64,000 nt of DNA, from positions 1-64,000 of the forward strand of contig NZ_JAPNOZ010000012.1 in the NCBI RefSeq assembly GCF_029955155.1, in the 5' to 3' direction. A program made the position numbers and the translations under genes. A model generated the notes under the pieces. It did no database searches, was not told where the DNA came from, and was given only the letters and a program-made list of their open reading frames with translations. Numbering within the stretch: position 1 is the stretch's first letter; every line of letters begins with the position of its first letter. This document shows positions 53,274 to 60,358 of this stretch, in pieces. Source of the DNA: Psychrobacillus sp. NEAU-3TGS. Lineage in GTDB: Bacteria; Bacillota; Bacilli; Bacillales_A; Planococcaceae.

Positions 53274-53326
53274 CCTCGATGGTCTATTTTTTTATCCGAA
53301 ACATCAATTAGTACTCAGTAATGTTT
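53274..53326 (+). repeat. Dispersed palindromic repeat, right part of the IS-split copy
   Basis: TCGATGGTCTATTTTTTTATC and ACATCAATTAGTACTCAG complete the hairpin whose left arm is at 52141-52150. The far right end is missing. Confidence 0.8.
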
Positions 53327-53378
53327 CTCCAAATGGTCTGAGTTACAAGTTATAATTATGTATAGGGGAATCTAAAAG

Positions 53379-53744
53379 TTAAATTCCCCAGTTATTATTA
53401 TATCTAATATTTTGCTTGTTTTGCTTGTTTTGCTTATATTCATCTAATATTTTTACATTATATACATTATTTTTTTCTAATCTTTTTGAATTTCGATTAG
53501 TTAATTCTTCCATTTTTCGAATTGCAGTTTCAAACTCGTCATTTGTCATCTTTTTAGTAGCTAACATTGAACATAAGTATGCATATGCTATTGAAGTTGT
53601 GTCAATATTCACATTTACATTTACATCAACGTCAGAATTACCACTTTGACCAATTGAGGATTTGTTTGTATCTATATCAGAAATGAAGGAATTAGTTTTA
53701 GATAATTTTGATCTAGATAATATTTTCCTTGGATAGTAGTCCAT
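53379..53744 (-). CDS. Spore-coat-like protein with Asp/Val/Asn repeats
   Basis: This 121-residue protein starts after GAGAGGAG. It has a polar N-terminus, a SDVDVNVNVNIDTTSIAYAY tract, then a helical segment (LCSMLATKKMTNDEFETAIR, KMEELTNRNSKRL) and an Asn/Gln/Lys-rich tail (YKQNKQNKQN). It is tandem with another protein containing similar D-V-N strings. Such alternating D-V-N strings recall CotX-type coat proteins. The assignment is by composition and the spore-former context. Confidence 0.6.
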   Translation of the reverse strand: MDYYPRKILSRSKLSKTNSFISDIDTNKSSIGQSGNSDVDVNVNVNIDTTSIAYAYLCSMLATKKMTNDEFETAIRKMEELTNRNSKRLEKNNVYNVKILDEYKQNKQNKQNIRYNNNWGI

Positions 53745-53775
53745 TAATTTGTTACTCCTCTCTTCTTAACAATGA

Positions 53776-53805
53776 GTGGGATAGCTATTAAGTCTACTAT
53801 CCCAC
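53776..53805. repeat. Hairpin between the two spore-coat-like genes
   Basis: GTGGGATAG / CTATCCCAC with a 12-base loop has no T-run. It may be a processing site or a weak attenuator between the genes. Confidence 0.45.
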
Positions 53806-53829
53806 CAATCCAAAGATTTTAGTCTACGC

Positions 53830-54117
53830 CTAGCTTTTTTCTTGGTCATAATCAGCATCGGATTCTGCTCTAACTTTTGAACGGGAATCAGAATTTACAT
53901 TAATATCTACCCATATTTTAGCATTTCCACTATTAATAACTTTTGCTACGTTTATATTCTTATCTTCATTTCTTAAGTCAGTGTCTACATCTGTATCATT
54001 GTTATTTCGTAATTTTTTGTCGTTTTCTATGTCATTATTAGAATTAGTACGACAGTGAGATTTTGAGTGGTTATTTCTATTTGAACAACATCTATTTTTT
54101 CTCCATACACTACTCAT
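53830..54117 (-). CDS. Spore-coat-like protein, Asn/Asp/Arg-rich
   Basis: A 95-residue protein starts at MSSVWRKNRCCSNRNNHSKS, with AGAGGTGATAAAA before the ATG at 54117. A Cys/His/Asn/Ser-rich head (CCSNRNNHSKSHCRTN) is followed by an acidic D/N tract (NDTDVDTDLRNEDKN) and AKIWVDINVNSDSRSKVRAES. It is upstream of, and in line with, the D-V-N protein. Low complexity and cysteine pairs fit a cross-linked coat protein. I see no enzyme motif. Confidence 0.6.
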   Translation of the reverse strand: MSSVWRKNRCCSNRNNHSKSHCRTNSNNDIENDKKLRNNNDTDVDTDLRNEDKNINVAKVINSGNAKIWVDINVNSDSRSKVRAESDADYDQEKS

Positions 54118-54435
54118 TTTTATCACCTCTCTTCTATTATTAGTTTATTCACTAGAAAATAAATAAATAGACATATAACTAGAAACTAAAATTTGATTGG
54201 TTTATAACACTTATTACTATCTCTGTTTTCTATTTTTAAAAACTCATGTAATCAATTTGATGTTAAGTCAAAAAGATAAGCGCTTGTGAGTACCGCTCAG
54301 AAGGCGAGTGTAATACTGTTATATGAGTATGACTAACAGACATAGATATAAGAACCAAATTAGCTCTTATAGTCTATGTAGATAGAAATAATTGATATAG
54401 GATTTAGGACCCGCTAGATGAAAATAAATTGGTAA

Positions 54436-54581
54436 ATTCTTCTTCAACTAAAGGGTTCTTTAGCAAAATATGGCCATCATTTTGATGGTCAATTTTTTAT
54501 GTTCAAAACATTAAACTGATCTCAGATATGCGTTGTGAAATGTTATACTTCAACTAAAGATGCAGTTTAGTTGAATAAGAG
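54436..54581 (+). repeat. Dispersed palindromic repeat, type A, complete
   Basis: TTCTTCTTCAACTAAAGGG, the hairpin GGCCATCATTTTGATGGTC with AATTTTTTAT, AACATTAAACTGATCTCAG, GTTGTGAAATGTTATACTT and the right end ATGCAGTTTAGTTGAATAAG. The 54118-54435 gap is otherwise empty apart from a modestly GC-richer patch at 54280-54320. Confidence 0.9.
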
Positions 54582-54656
54582 GAATTTTAAAACTAATAAC
54601 GAATTATTAAATTACAAGGATATTCAACTAATTCGTTATCTCATGGGAGTTGTAAA

Positions 54657-54842
54657 ATGAAATTAATAGGTACTTTACTTGGTTTTCTCATAATTTTTGT
54701 TGGTTTATTGTTTTTAAGTACCACCATTTTGAATGAACCTGATAAAAACGTAATGGTTAAAATAGTAGGAATAATAGTGCTTTTTTGTGGGATTTTTGTT
54801 TTGAAAAAAATTGCTGATTTTGGAAAACAAAAGCCATCTTAA
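54657..54842 (+). CDS. Small two-helix membrane protein, 61 residues
   Basis: MKLIGTLLGFLIIFVGLLFL forms helix one, VMVKIVGIIVLFCGIFVL forms helix two, and a basic tail follows (KKIADFGKQKPS). GGGAGTTG precedes the ATG. No named family. Confidence 0.6.
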   Translation: MKLIGTLLGFLIIFVGLLFLSTTILNEPDKNVMVKIVGIIVLFCGIFVLKKIADFGKQKPS

Positions 54843-54907
54843 ACTTAAAAAAACATAGGGAAACTGCATTTGACTTAACCATAGAAGAATGGAATGCAAC
54901 CTATACA

Positions 54908-54953
54908 CTTCTTCAAGATGTAAAAAATTTCTTGTATGTTAGTTGAAGAAGAA
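54908..54953 (+). repeat. Dispersed palindromic repeat, worn copy
   Basis: CTTCTTCAAGATG at the left and TATGTTAGTTGAAGAAG at the right, with an unrelated 16-base middle. Confidence 0.6.
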
Positions 54954-54971
54954 AATGGGAGTGAAAAATAG

Positions 54972-55079
54972 ATGATCAATAGTATTTTTAGATTTATTGG
55001 TTTACTTTTAATGGATAGTCCAGTTCTCCTGTACGGACAAATTATAGTTGGCGAAAACAACCAAAAAGTAATGTGTTAG
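54972..55079 (+). CDS. Possible short reading frame, 35 residues
   Basis: MINSIFRFIGLLLMDSPVLL... starts after GGGAGTG and stops after VGENNQKVMC. It may be the head of a lost gene. Evidence is weak. Confidence 0.25.
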   Translation: MINSIFRFIGLLLMDSPVLLYGQIIVGENNQKVMC

Positions 55080-55092
55080 TAGGAGGAAAACT

Positions 55093-55257
55093 ATGTTTTA
55101 CTATGAAATAGTTTGTTGTAGTTGTAGATAAAAATTCAGAGTATATGAAGGTTCACTAAAATTAAACTATACAAAGAAGAACGAATAAGGTCTTTCATTG
55201 TGAAGACTGCAATTCCAAAATACGCATGGATGCAATTAAAAACTTCTTTAGATACTT
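55093..55257 (+). pseudogene. Relic of a small zinc-ribbon protein
   Basis: After AGGAGG the frames give MFYYEIVCCSCR, a stop, KFRVYEGSLKLNYTKKN, a stop or frame change, then SFHCEDCNSKIRMDAIKNFF. Two C-x-x-C pairs frame a DUF2197-like layout. It runs into the repeat copy at 55254. Confidence 0.5.
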
Positions 55258-55344
55258 AAACTAACGGGTGCTTTAGCAGAACAAGGCTGGCAGCATACAG
55301 CATTTATTCTTATTCAACTAAAGGGGCAGGTTAGTTGAATAAGA
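55254..55344 (+). repeat. Dispersed palindromic repeat, type E hairpin, complete
   Basis: CTTAAACTAACGGGTGC and TTTAGCAGAACAAG, the inner hairpin GCTGGCAGCATACAGC with ATTTATTCTTATT and the right end GGGGCAGGTTAGTTGAATAAG. Confidence 0.85.
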
Positions 55345-55364
55345 TAACAAAAGGGGTGTTTTTT

Positions 55365-56117
55365 TTGGAAAACCAATATACATGTCGTTTTGATATAGAT
55401 TATAGAAACGGAGATGCTGAAATTAAATTAAATGGAAATGGTCAAGATATCTATTTTAAATTTATGATTGCATTCGTTTCAATACCTTCGTTTTTCTCTG
55501 TACTTTTACAGCTATGGAATGGAAAAACGAACAAAACTGAAATAGACGGGTTCGGTTTTGCGGTGAGATATTATTTAACTGTAGAGGAGAAAAATCTATG
55601 TATTGATCGTCTTACTTTTAAAAATGGGCAACCCATTTTTTACAATTATAAATTTGATTTTGAGAGATTTGCTAAAGCATTAGATAAAGGATTTTCTGAG
55701 TATCTTCAAGAACAAAGGAATAAAGGAATACTTCCTCTTAAAGTTGAAGAACATACTCACCCCTTATCGAAGCAAGTAATTAAAGAATATGAAGAATTCT
55801 CGACCATCTTCAATGAGGGTAAATTAAATACTATTAGGATATTGGGATTAGAGGAGGCGGAAGGTAATATTTTGCTAGGTGATTCTCATGCAAGTTTCTT
55901 TCTAAACTCTGAAAAGGAAGGTATGCAATTTATCATAAAAAGCGATTACAAAAGAGATTATAAACTGGGTATGTTTGTTATATGCTACCGTGGAGAAGGA
56001 ATAGAAGAAACAGTAGTACAAACAGTATTTGAAGATATGGTAGATGCGATTAATTGTGTAGAGTTACTGGTTCACAGCTTAGAAAATGGTTATGGTAAAG
56101 ATACATTAGGTCTTTAA
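55365..56117 (+). CDS. Hypothetical protein, about 250 residues
   Basis: A TTG at 55365 follows AAGGGGTG and gives MENQYTCRFDIDYRNGDAEI. The in-frame ATG at 55335 lies inside the repeat and lacks a ribosome site. The protein is soluble with mixed strands and helices: an N-terminal beta-rich half, a central FDFERFAKALDKGFSEYLQE helix, and a C-terminal QFIIKSDYKRDYKLGMFVIC with VFEDMVDAINCVELLVHSLE. I do not recognise the family. It sits between two repeat copies like the other single-gene units here. Confidence 0.65.
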   Translation: MENQYTCRFDIDYRNGDAEIKLNGNGQDIYFKFMIAFVSIPSFFSVLLQLWNGKTNKTEIDGFGFAVRYYLTVEEKNLCIDRLTFKNGQPIFYNYKFDFERFAKALDKGFSEYLQEQRNKGILPLKVEEHTHPLSKQVIKEYEEFSTIFNEGKLNTIRILGLEEAEGNILLGDSHASFFLNSEKEGMQFIIKSDYKRDYKLGMFVICYRGEGIEETVVQTVFEDMVDAINCVELLVHSLENGYGKDTLGL

Positions 56118-56249
56118 AAGAGGAGTAAATTTCAGTTTACGTGCGGATAGGTAGGATGAAATTATTGTTAAAACTAGTCCAAATAGAAAAGAATAGTGAA
56201 AGATTAAGAAGACATAGTTCGATTATTATGTGTAATAAAAGAGAAGTTG

Positions 56250-56338
56250 CTTATCAAATAACGGGTGCTGAACTTCCAGAAGGAGTAGAGCATGCATTTT
56301 TTCTTATTGAACTAAAGCAGCAGGTTAGTTGAACAAGG
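56250..56338 (+). repeat. Dispersed palindromic repeat, type B variant, complete
   Basis: TTATCAAATAACGGGTGC, a diverged hairpin (GCTGAACTTCCAGAAGGAG, TAGAGC), ATTTTTTCTTATTG and the right end AGCAGCAGGTTAGTTGAAC. Confidence 0.85.
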
Positions 56339-56386
56339 TCAATTCAATATAATAAAGAAATATAACATAAAGGTAGGGGGATTAGA

Positions 56387-56851
56387 ATGGATATTGATTT
56401 TTTATTAAACCATCCTGATAAGATAAAAGAAGTTTCTGAAATGATTTATAAGGAATTTGTAGTAAAAACGGGAAGTGGTATGAGTTTTGAAGATGTTGTT
56501 AAACACTTTTCAAATACGAGGGACAATACATTTCCAATTACACTCGTAGCTTTAGAATACGGGGAATGTTTAGGAACTGTATCAATATTTGAAAACGATT
56601 TAAAGATAAGAGATATGTATAAACCTTGGCTAGCATCTCTATACACGAAGCCTGAGTACCGCAGTAGAGGTATTGGGCAAGAGTTAGTAGCCAAAACAAT
56701 AGATGTAGTCAAAGAATTGGGGTTTAATGAACTTTATTTAAGAACAGAAGATACGTCTGATTATTATAGAAATAGAGGATGGACTTATGTTGAAACTGTT
56801 TCTGATGATAAATACGAAAAAATTGATGTATTTAAAATGAAGTTTATTTGA
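56387..56851 (+). CDS. GNAT-family acetyltransferase
   Basis: A 154-residue single-domain GNAT: TLVALEYGECLGTVSIFEND, WLASLYTKPEYRSRGIGQEL (acetyl-CoA loop R-x-x-G-I-G) and LYLRTEDTSDYYRNRGWTYV. GTAGGGGGATT precedes the ATG. It is flanked by repeat copies at both ends. The substrate is unknown. Confidence 0.9.
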   Translation: MDIDFLLNHPDKIKEVSEMIYKEFVVKTGSGMSFEDVVKHFSNTRDNTFPITLVALEYGECLGTVSIFENDLKIRDMYKPWLASLYTKPEYRSRGIGQELVAKTIDVVKELGFNELYLRTEDTSDYYRNRGWTYVETVSDDKYEKIDVFKMKFI

Positions 56852-56887
56852 TTTTATGAAAGATACTCCTTTATCCTTAACAAACTA

Positions 56888-56937
56888 CATTGTGAAGGAT
56901 TGCACTTAAACTAACGGGTGCTTTAGTAAAAAACAAT
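56888..56937 (+). repeat. Dispersed palindromic repeat, fused right/left fragment
   Basis: TTGTGAAGGATTGCACTT (normally in the right half) runs straight into AAACTAACGGGTGCTTTAG (left half). This looks like recombination across the shared AACTAACGGG word. Confidence 0.8.
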
Positions 56938-57079
56938 ATCAAAGTAAAATGAGCCAGGAGAAAATATCCTAGCTCATTTATTATGTGTATTTAAAATTAT
57001 CCTTTACCTTTAACATAGCTTTTTATTAATAGAATTCCAGAAAAATATTTCTCGTTCTTATATAAGTTGTTGTTTATAG

Positions 57080-57103
57080 AAAAAAGACCATAAGGTCTTT
57101 TTT
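57080..57103. terminator. Terminator of the lipoprotein gene
   Basis: AAAAAGACC / GGTCTTTTT with a 4-base loop is symmetrical and lies 6 bases past the minus-strand stop. Confidence 0.85.
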
Positions 57104-57108
57104 AGTAC

Positions 57109-57687
57109 TTAAGGTAAATATTTTTCTTCTATCATAAACAGTTTATTAGCATCGTCATAAAGAAACGCAAAAAGCGTTCCTTTTTTATTTGCTATATTTT
57201 CAATTGAAGCAACTGATAGCTCAGTTCCGTTCAACACATACAACTGAACATTATCATCCACAATGACTTTATCTTTCCCTACTTCTTTATTAGCAACATA
57301 AAAACCAACATCATGTGAGTTATCCATAACAAATTCAGCAAAGTCCACTGTTAATTGGTTTCCAGCATTCGTTTTTTCGATGTTGGTAACGTACCCCACT
57401 TTTTCTGCTGAATCATAATAAGATTTAAGGTAGTCCTCTTCTGAAATGTCATCCATCGGTTCACCATCTTCTACGCTACCTGTAGCTGGCGTCACTTCTT
57501 TTGGTTCATCTTTTGCTACTTCCTTCGTCGCACCAGATTCAACAGGTGTTGTTTCTTTTGGAGTTTCTTTTTCTACCACCACTGCGTCCTCTTTTTTATT
57601 GCTTTGTTCTACCACTTCTACCGTTTCGTCACTACAACCTGCAGCAATTAGTAAAACCATGGGTATAACCAGTAAACCTTTTTTCAT
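57109..57687 (-). CDS. Lipoprotein of unknown function
   Basis: A 192-residue protein has the lipobox LIAAGC after MKKGLLVIPMVL, so it is lipidated and tethered outside the membrane. A low-complexity Glu/Lys/Thr/Val linker (about 25-75) is followed by a globular domain (LKSYYDSAEKVGYVTNIEK, LTVDFAEFVMDNSHDVGFYV, GTLFAFLYDDANKLFMIEEK). GGAGAT precedes the ATG. Family unknown. Confidence 0.78.
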   Translation of the reverse strand: MKKGLLVIPMVLLIAAGCSDETVEVVEQSNKKEDAVVVEKETPKETTPVESGATKEVAKDEPKEVTPATGSVEDGEPMDDISEEDYLKSYYDSAEKVGYVTNIEKTNAGNQLTVDFAEFVMDNSHDVGFYVANKEVGKDKVIVDDNVQLYVLNGTELSVASIENIANKKGTLFAFLYDDANKLFMIEEKYLP

Positions 57688-57808
57688 ATTATCTCCTACT
57701 TTCTAAAATAATTATTCTCACTTATAATTAAATTCATCCAAACCTGATATTTTCTTTTTAAAATAGCTATGTTAAAGGCTAGGGTTGATTTTTCGTGAGA
57801 TTGTTTTT

Positions 57809-57853
57809 TTGTGAAATAATAAACTAACGTTAGCAGTTTAGTTGAAGAGTGTT
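57809..57853 (+). repeat. Dispersed palindromic repeat, right-end fragment
   Basis: TTGTGAAATAATAAACTAAC, then GTTAGCAGTTTAGTTGAAGAG. The middle is deleted. The 57860-58130 stretch shows no gene. Confidence 0.75.
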
Positions 57854-58137
57854 GTTTAAGATTAATTGGAGTGAACGTACAAATAGTGGTAAAACAAACG
57901 AACAAAGTGCACAACCTGTGGCTGTCGAAGATTAATTAAATTTAATCAATTTATTTTCTAAGTAATATCTTCTAATGAATTTAGCGAGAAGCGAAAACTT
58001 TCTTGCCAAGTTCTTTTTTTATTTCTCAACTATAAAAATTTACGTTAAAGAAAAATAAGTAATCTAAATTTGTAATTTTTTTGTTAACCTTTTTATTATT
58101 GAAACGTTTTAAGGGTGGAGGTTTGAAATGAACGATT

Positions 58138-58373
58138 CCATGATGTAAAAAAACTAAATAAGATACTAAAATTTGTTTACTCTTACCTAATAAAGATGGG
58201 TGCATCATAGGAAGATGCAGAAGATATTATTCAAGATACTGCTTATATATTTTTACAATACATAGACCCAGTCCAGTTTAATAATACCAAAGCTTGGCTT
58301 TTTAGAGTAGCTGTAAATCAATATTATGATATGTCTCGTAAGAAATCTAGGCGAATAGCGGTATTATTTTAAT
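58138..58373 (+). pseudogene. ECF sigma factor relic (N-terminal half)
   Basis: One frame reads VKKLNKILKFVYSYLIKMGA, S, a TAG stop, then EDAEDIIQDTAYIFLQYIDP and TKAWLFRVAVNQYYDMSRKK. This is sigma region 2 (A-E-D-I-I-Q-D-T). Region 4 is missing and the frame stops at 58373. It is a second, dead ECF-type sigma gene in the window. Confidence 0.65.
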
Positions 58374-58498
58374 TCTGCAACAATAGGCGGAAGGATTTTT
58401 TTCTGGATTACTTTAGTAAATGGACTTATTAGTATAGCTGTTGCAGTCTTCGCGTTCTTAATAAATTTCAAGCACAAGGTGACTGCTAACTCAAATTA
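58374..58498 (+). pseudogene. Membrane-protein C-terminal fragment
   Basis: ATIGGRIFFWITLVNGLISI and AVAVFAFLINFKHKVTANSN end at a TAA just before the repeat copy at 58507. It is probably the last helix of a transporter whose rest is gone. Confidence 0.35.
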
Positions 58499-58506
58499 AA
58501 TTATAA

Positions 58507-58661
58507 CATTGTGAAGATTTTCACTTAAACTAACTGGTGCTTTAGTTAAACAAGAGCATCATTTCGATGTTCTATTTTTTTATCCAAAATATTGAGTAGA
58601 CATCAGAAATCCATTGTGAAATGTTACACTTAAACTAACGGGGCAGTTTAGTTTAAGACGG
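58507..58661 (+). repeat. Dispersed palindromic repeat, type A, complete with extra right module
   Basis: TTGTGAAGATTTTCACTT and AAACTAACTGGTGC, TTTAGTTAAACAAG, the hairpin GAGCATCATTTCGATGTTC with TATTTTTTTAT, then CATTGTGAAATGTTACACTT and the right end CGGGGCAGTTTAGTTTAAG. In the stem the usual GACCATC / GATGGTC has become GAGCATC / GATGTTC, which keeps most pairs. Confidence 0.88.
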
Positions 58662-58717
58662 AATTATCCGAAATAGTAAAATATAATTAGGGAAAGAAAA
58701 TTAATAGGGGTTTACTG

Positions 58718-58816
58718 ATGGATATAAAATTAAGTGCAGAGATATACAGAATAAGTGTTTCAATAGGACTTCTAACCATCCAAGATATTATGCTAAGAAA
58801 AAATAAAGTCGTTTAA
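58718..58816 (+). CDS. Possible short reading frame, 32 residues
   Basis: MDIKLSAEIYRISVSIGLLT... starts after AGGGGTTTACTG and stops after RKNKVV. Only the ribosome site supports it. Confidence 0.25.
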   Translation: MDIKLSAEIYRISVSIGLLTIQDIMLRKNKVV

Positions 58817-58853
58817 TTTTGAAGTGTTAAACATGCATAAATACCTTCTAAAT

Positions 58854-58893
58854 AAAAAAACAAGCTCCCAATAAAATTGTTCGCTTGTTTTTT
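58854..58893 (-). terminator. Terminator of the following minus-strand gene
   Basis: AAACAAGC / GCTTGTTT with an interior loop has a T7 run on the minus strand. It lies 30 bases past the stop at 58924. Confidence 0.75.
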
Positions 58894-58923
58894 GTACCCT
58901 TACATTTAAAAGGGAGATAACAT

Positions 58924-59313
58924 TTAGTTAATGAAATTTTGAGGAATACATTCACGAACACCAGAATTTCTCAATGAGTTAAATAAAGCTGCACTGATTC
59001 TTAAAAGAACAAAGTTATCAGTGCCATTTTCTAATTCATAGATTACAAAGTATGAATTATCGACTGTAAAAATACATTTTCGTTCTAATTCAAATCCAGG
59101 TGGTACAGTAGGAAGATTAAAACGTGGTACAACTACAGGTGTATCTCCTTCATCTCTGATAAAATTGAAAGTTTGTTGGTCAATCTCATAGATATTAACT
59201 GGATCAATCTCCACGCCTTTTTCTGGAATTGTAATTTCATCTTCAACTAATAGGAAAAAGCGTTCGTTTCGAAAATTGAAAATACCTCTCGCCCCAATTT
59301 CAAATGATGCCAT
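58924..59313 (-). CDS. Hypothetical protein, 129 residues, strong ribosome site
   Basis: AAAGGAGGTGAAAATAAA precedes the ATG. The product MASFEIGARGIFNFRNERFF, LLVEDEITIPEKGVEIDPVN, VVVPRFNLPTVPPGFELERK and YFVIYELENGTDNFVLLRIS is beta-rich and soluble without cysteine pairs. I do not recognise the family. The sigma-K-style strong ribosome site and context would fit a spore protein, but that is a guess. Confidence 0.65.
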   Translation of the reverse strand: MASFEIGARGIFNFRNERFFLLVEDEITIPEKGVEIDPVNIYEIDQQTFNFIRDEGDTPVVVPRFNLPTVPPGFELERKCIFTVDNSYFVIYELENGTDNFVLLRISAALFNSLRNSGVRECIPQNFIN

Positions 59314-59508
59314 TTTATTTTCACCTCCTTTCTTATATATAAGTTATTCGTATCGAATACAATTGCTTGGACAATAAGGAAGGTAGAGTGAAGAAGAGAA
59401 AAAAAACATTCATAGTAGTTGTTACAGCATGACTGCTAAAGAAGCAAACGTTGAATACATGGAAGTTCTTTAGTTTCGATCGTAAGAAGATAATCCTCAA
59501 AATAGATA

Positions 59509-59582
59509 TTAATAAAGTTGTTTAAAATTGGACTATATAGCCCTTATAATTTAGGGTTCACCCTTTTAAACAACTTTATTAA
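59509..59582. repeat. 74-bp element with 19-bp perfect inverted ends
   Basis: TTAATAAAGTTGTTTAAAA at 59509-59527 is exactly complementary to 59564-59582. The 36-base centre contains a smaller stem (AGGGT / ACCCT). It could be a hairpin terminator, a very small MITE or a binding site. It does not share the dispersed-family ends. No gene is visible between 59314 and 59764. Confidence 0.7.
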
Positions 59583-59764
59583 GATGGAACAGATGTATGA
59601 TGAGTGGATGTAAAAAAAGATACAGGAGTGATTACACTAAATTTGAATTAACGCAAAACGACTGAAAATCGGTTGTTTTCGATCGAGTTGAACTTGAATA
59701 AAGTGTAGTTTTGTAAAAAAGCTAGATTTTATATTGGAAATTTATGTTACGATTACTATAAAGA

Positions 59765-59916
59765 TTGTGAAGGAATGTACTTAAACTAACTGGTGCTTTA
59801 GCAAAATATGGCCATCATTTCGATGGTCTATTTTTATGTCCACAACATTAAGTAGATCTAAGATATGCATTGTGAAATTGTTACACTTAAACTAACAAAG
59901 CAGTTTTGTAAGTAGG
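59765..59916 (+). repeat. Dispersed palindromic repeat, type A, with extra right module at its left
   Basis: TTGTGAAGGAATGTACTT and AAACTAACTGGTGC, the hairpin GGCCATCATTTCGATGGTC with TATTTTTAT, AACATTAAGTAGATCTAAG, TTGTGAAATTGTTACACTT and the right end AAAGCAGTTTTGTAAG. Confidence 0.88.
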
Positions 59917-59974
59917 AGTTTGCTTTAAATTGTAGAATTATTATCAAGATAGGCAAATATAAGGATGCATAAAA

Positions 59975-60079
59975 ATGGAAAATAGAAATACCGAAGTATC
60001 CCTTAGAAAAGGAAATATAAATGTTGCAGATGCGGTTTTAGAACTTCAAAAGGAAGTTCTTTCGGAAAGTGAATTATGA
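59975..60079 (+). CDS. Possible short reading frame, 34 residues
   Basis: MENRNTEVSLRKGNINVADA, then VLELQKEVLSESEL and a stop that overlaps the end of the minus-strand SMR fragment. AAGGATG lies upstream. No family recognised. Confidence 0.25.
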   Translation: MENRNTEVSLRKGNINVADAVLELQKEVLSESEL

Positions 60080-60358
60080 TTTCGGTAATAGAAGAGTATG
60101 AGGAAACATCGGAGCAAATTTACTTGCAACGATTGTGGATTCACTTGCTTTTTCATTATTACTTGCTTCGCCTTGTTCTGGACCAAATAGATTCAAAATT
60201 AAAACATCTATAAGAATTAATGCGATTCCTGTAATACTGGCAACATTGATTTTCTCTTTCCAAATTAATACGGAAATAATGGTTATAGCAACGTTACCTA
60301 TTCCAGACCAAAGGGCATAGGCGGTATTATTTAATACAAATATACTGGTTGAAAGCAA
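60074..60358 (-). pseudogene. SMR-family multidrug efflux protein, N-terminal half missing
   Basis: STSIFVLNNTAYALWSGIGN and VAITIISVLIWKEKINVASI, TGIALILIDVLILNLFG match the last two helices of EmrE/YkkC/YvdR-type transporters (TAYAxWxGIG signature). A non-standard polar tail follows. The first two helices, including the essential Glu, are absent upstream, where unrelated sequence begins. Confidence 0.7.

Noticed and set aside
56141-56332. + strand frame of 63 codons
   Set aside because: Its C-terminal half is translated repeat sequence (copy at 56250) and there is no ribosome site.
183-59916. Reading the dispersed repeats as a CRISPR array
   Set aside because: Copies are 85-150 bp, diverged and hundreds to thousands of bases apart with genes between them. 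There are no short regular spacers and no cas genes.
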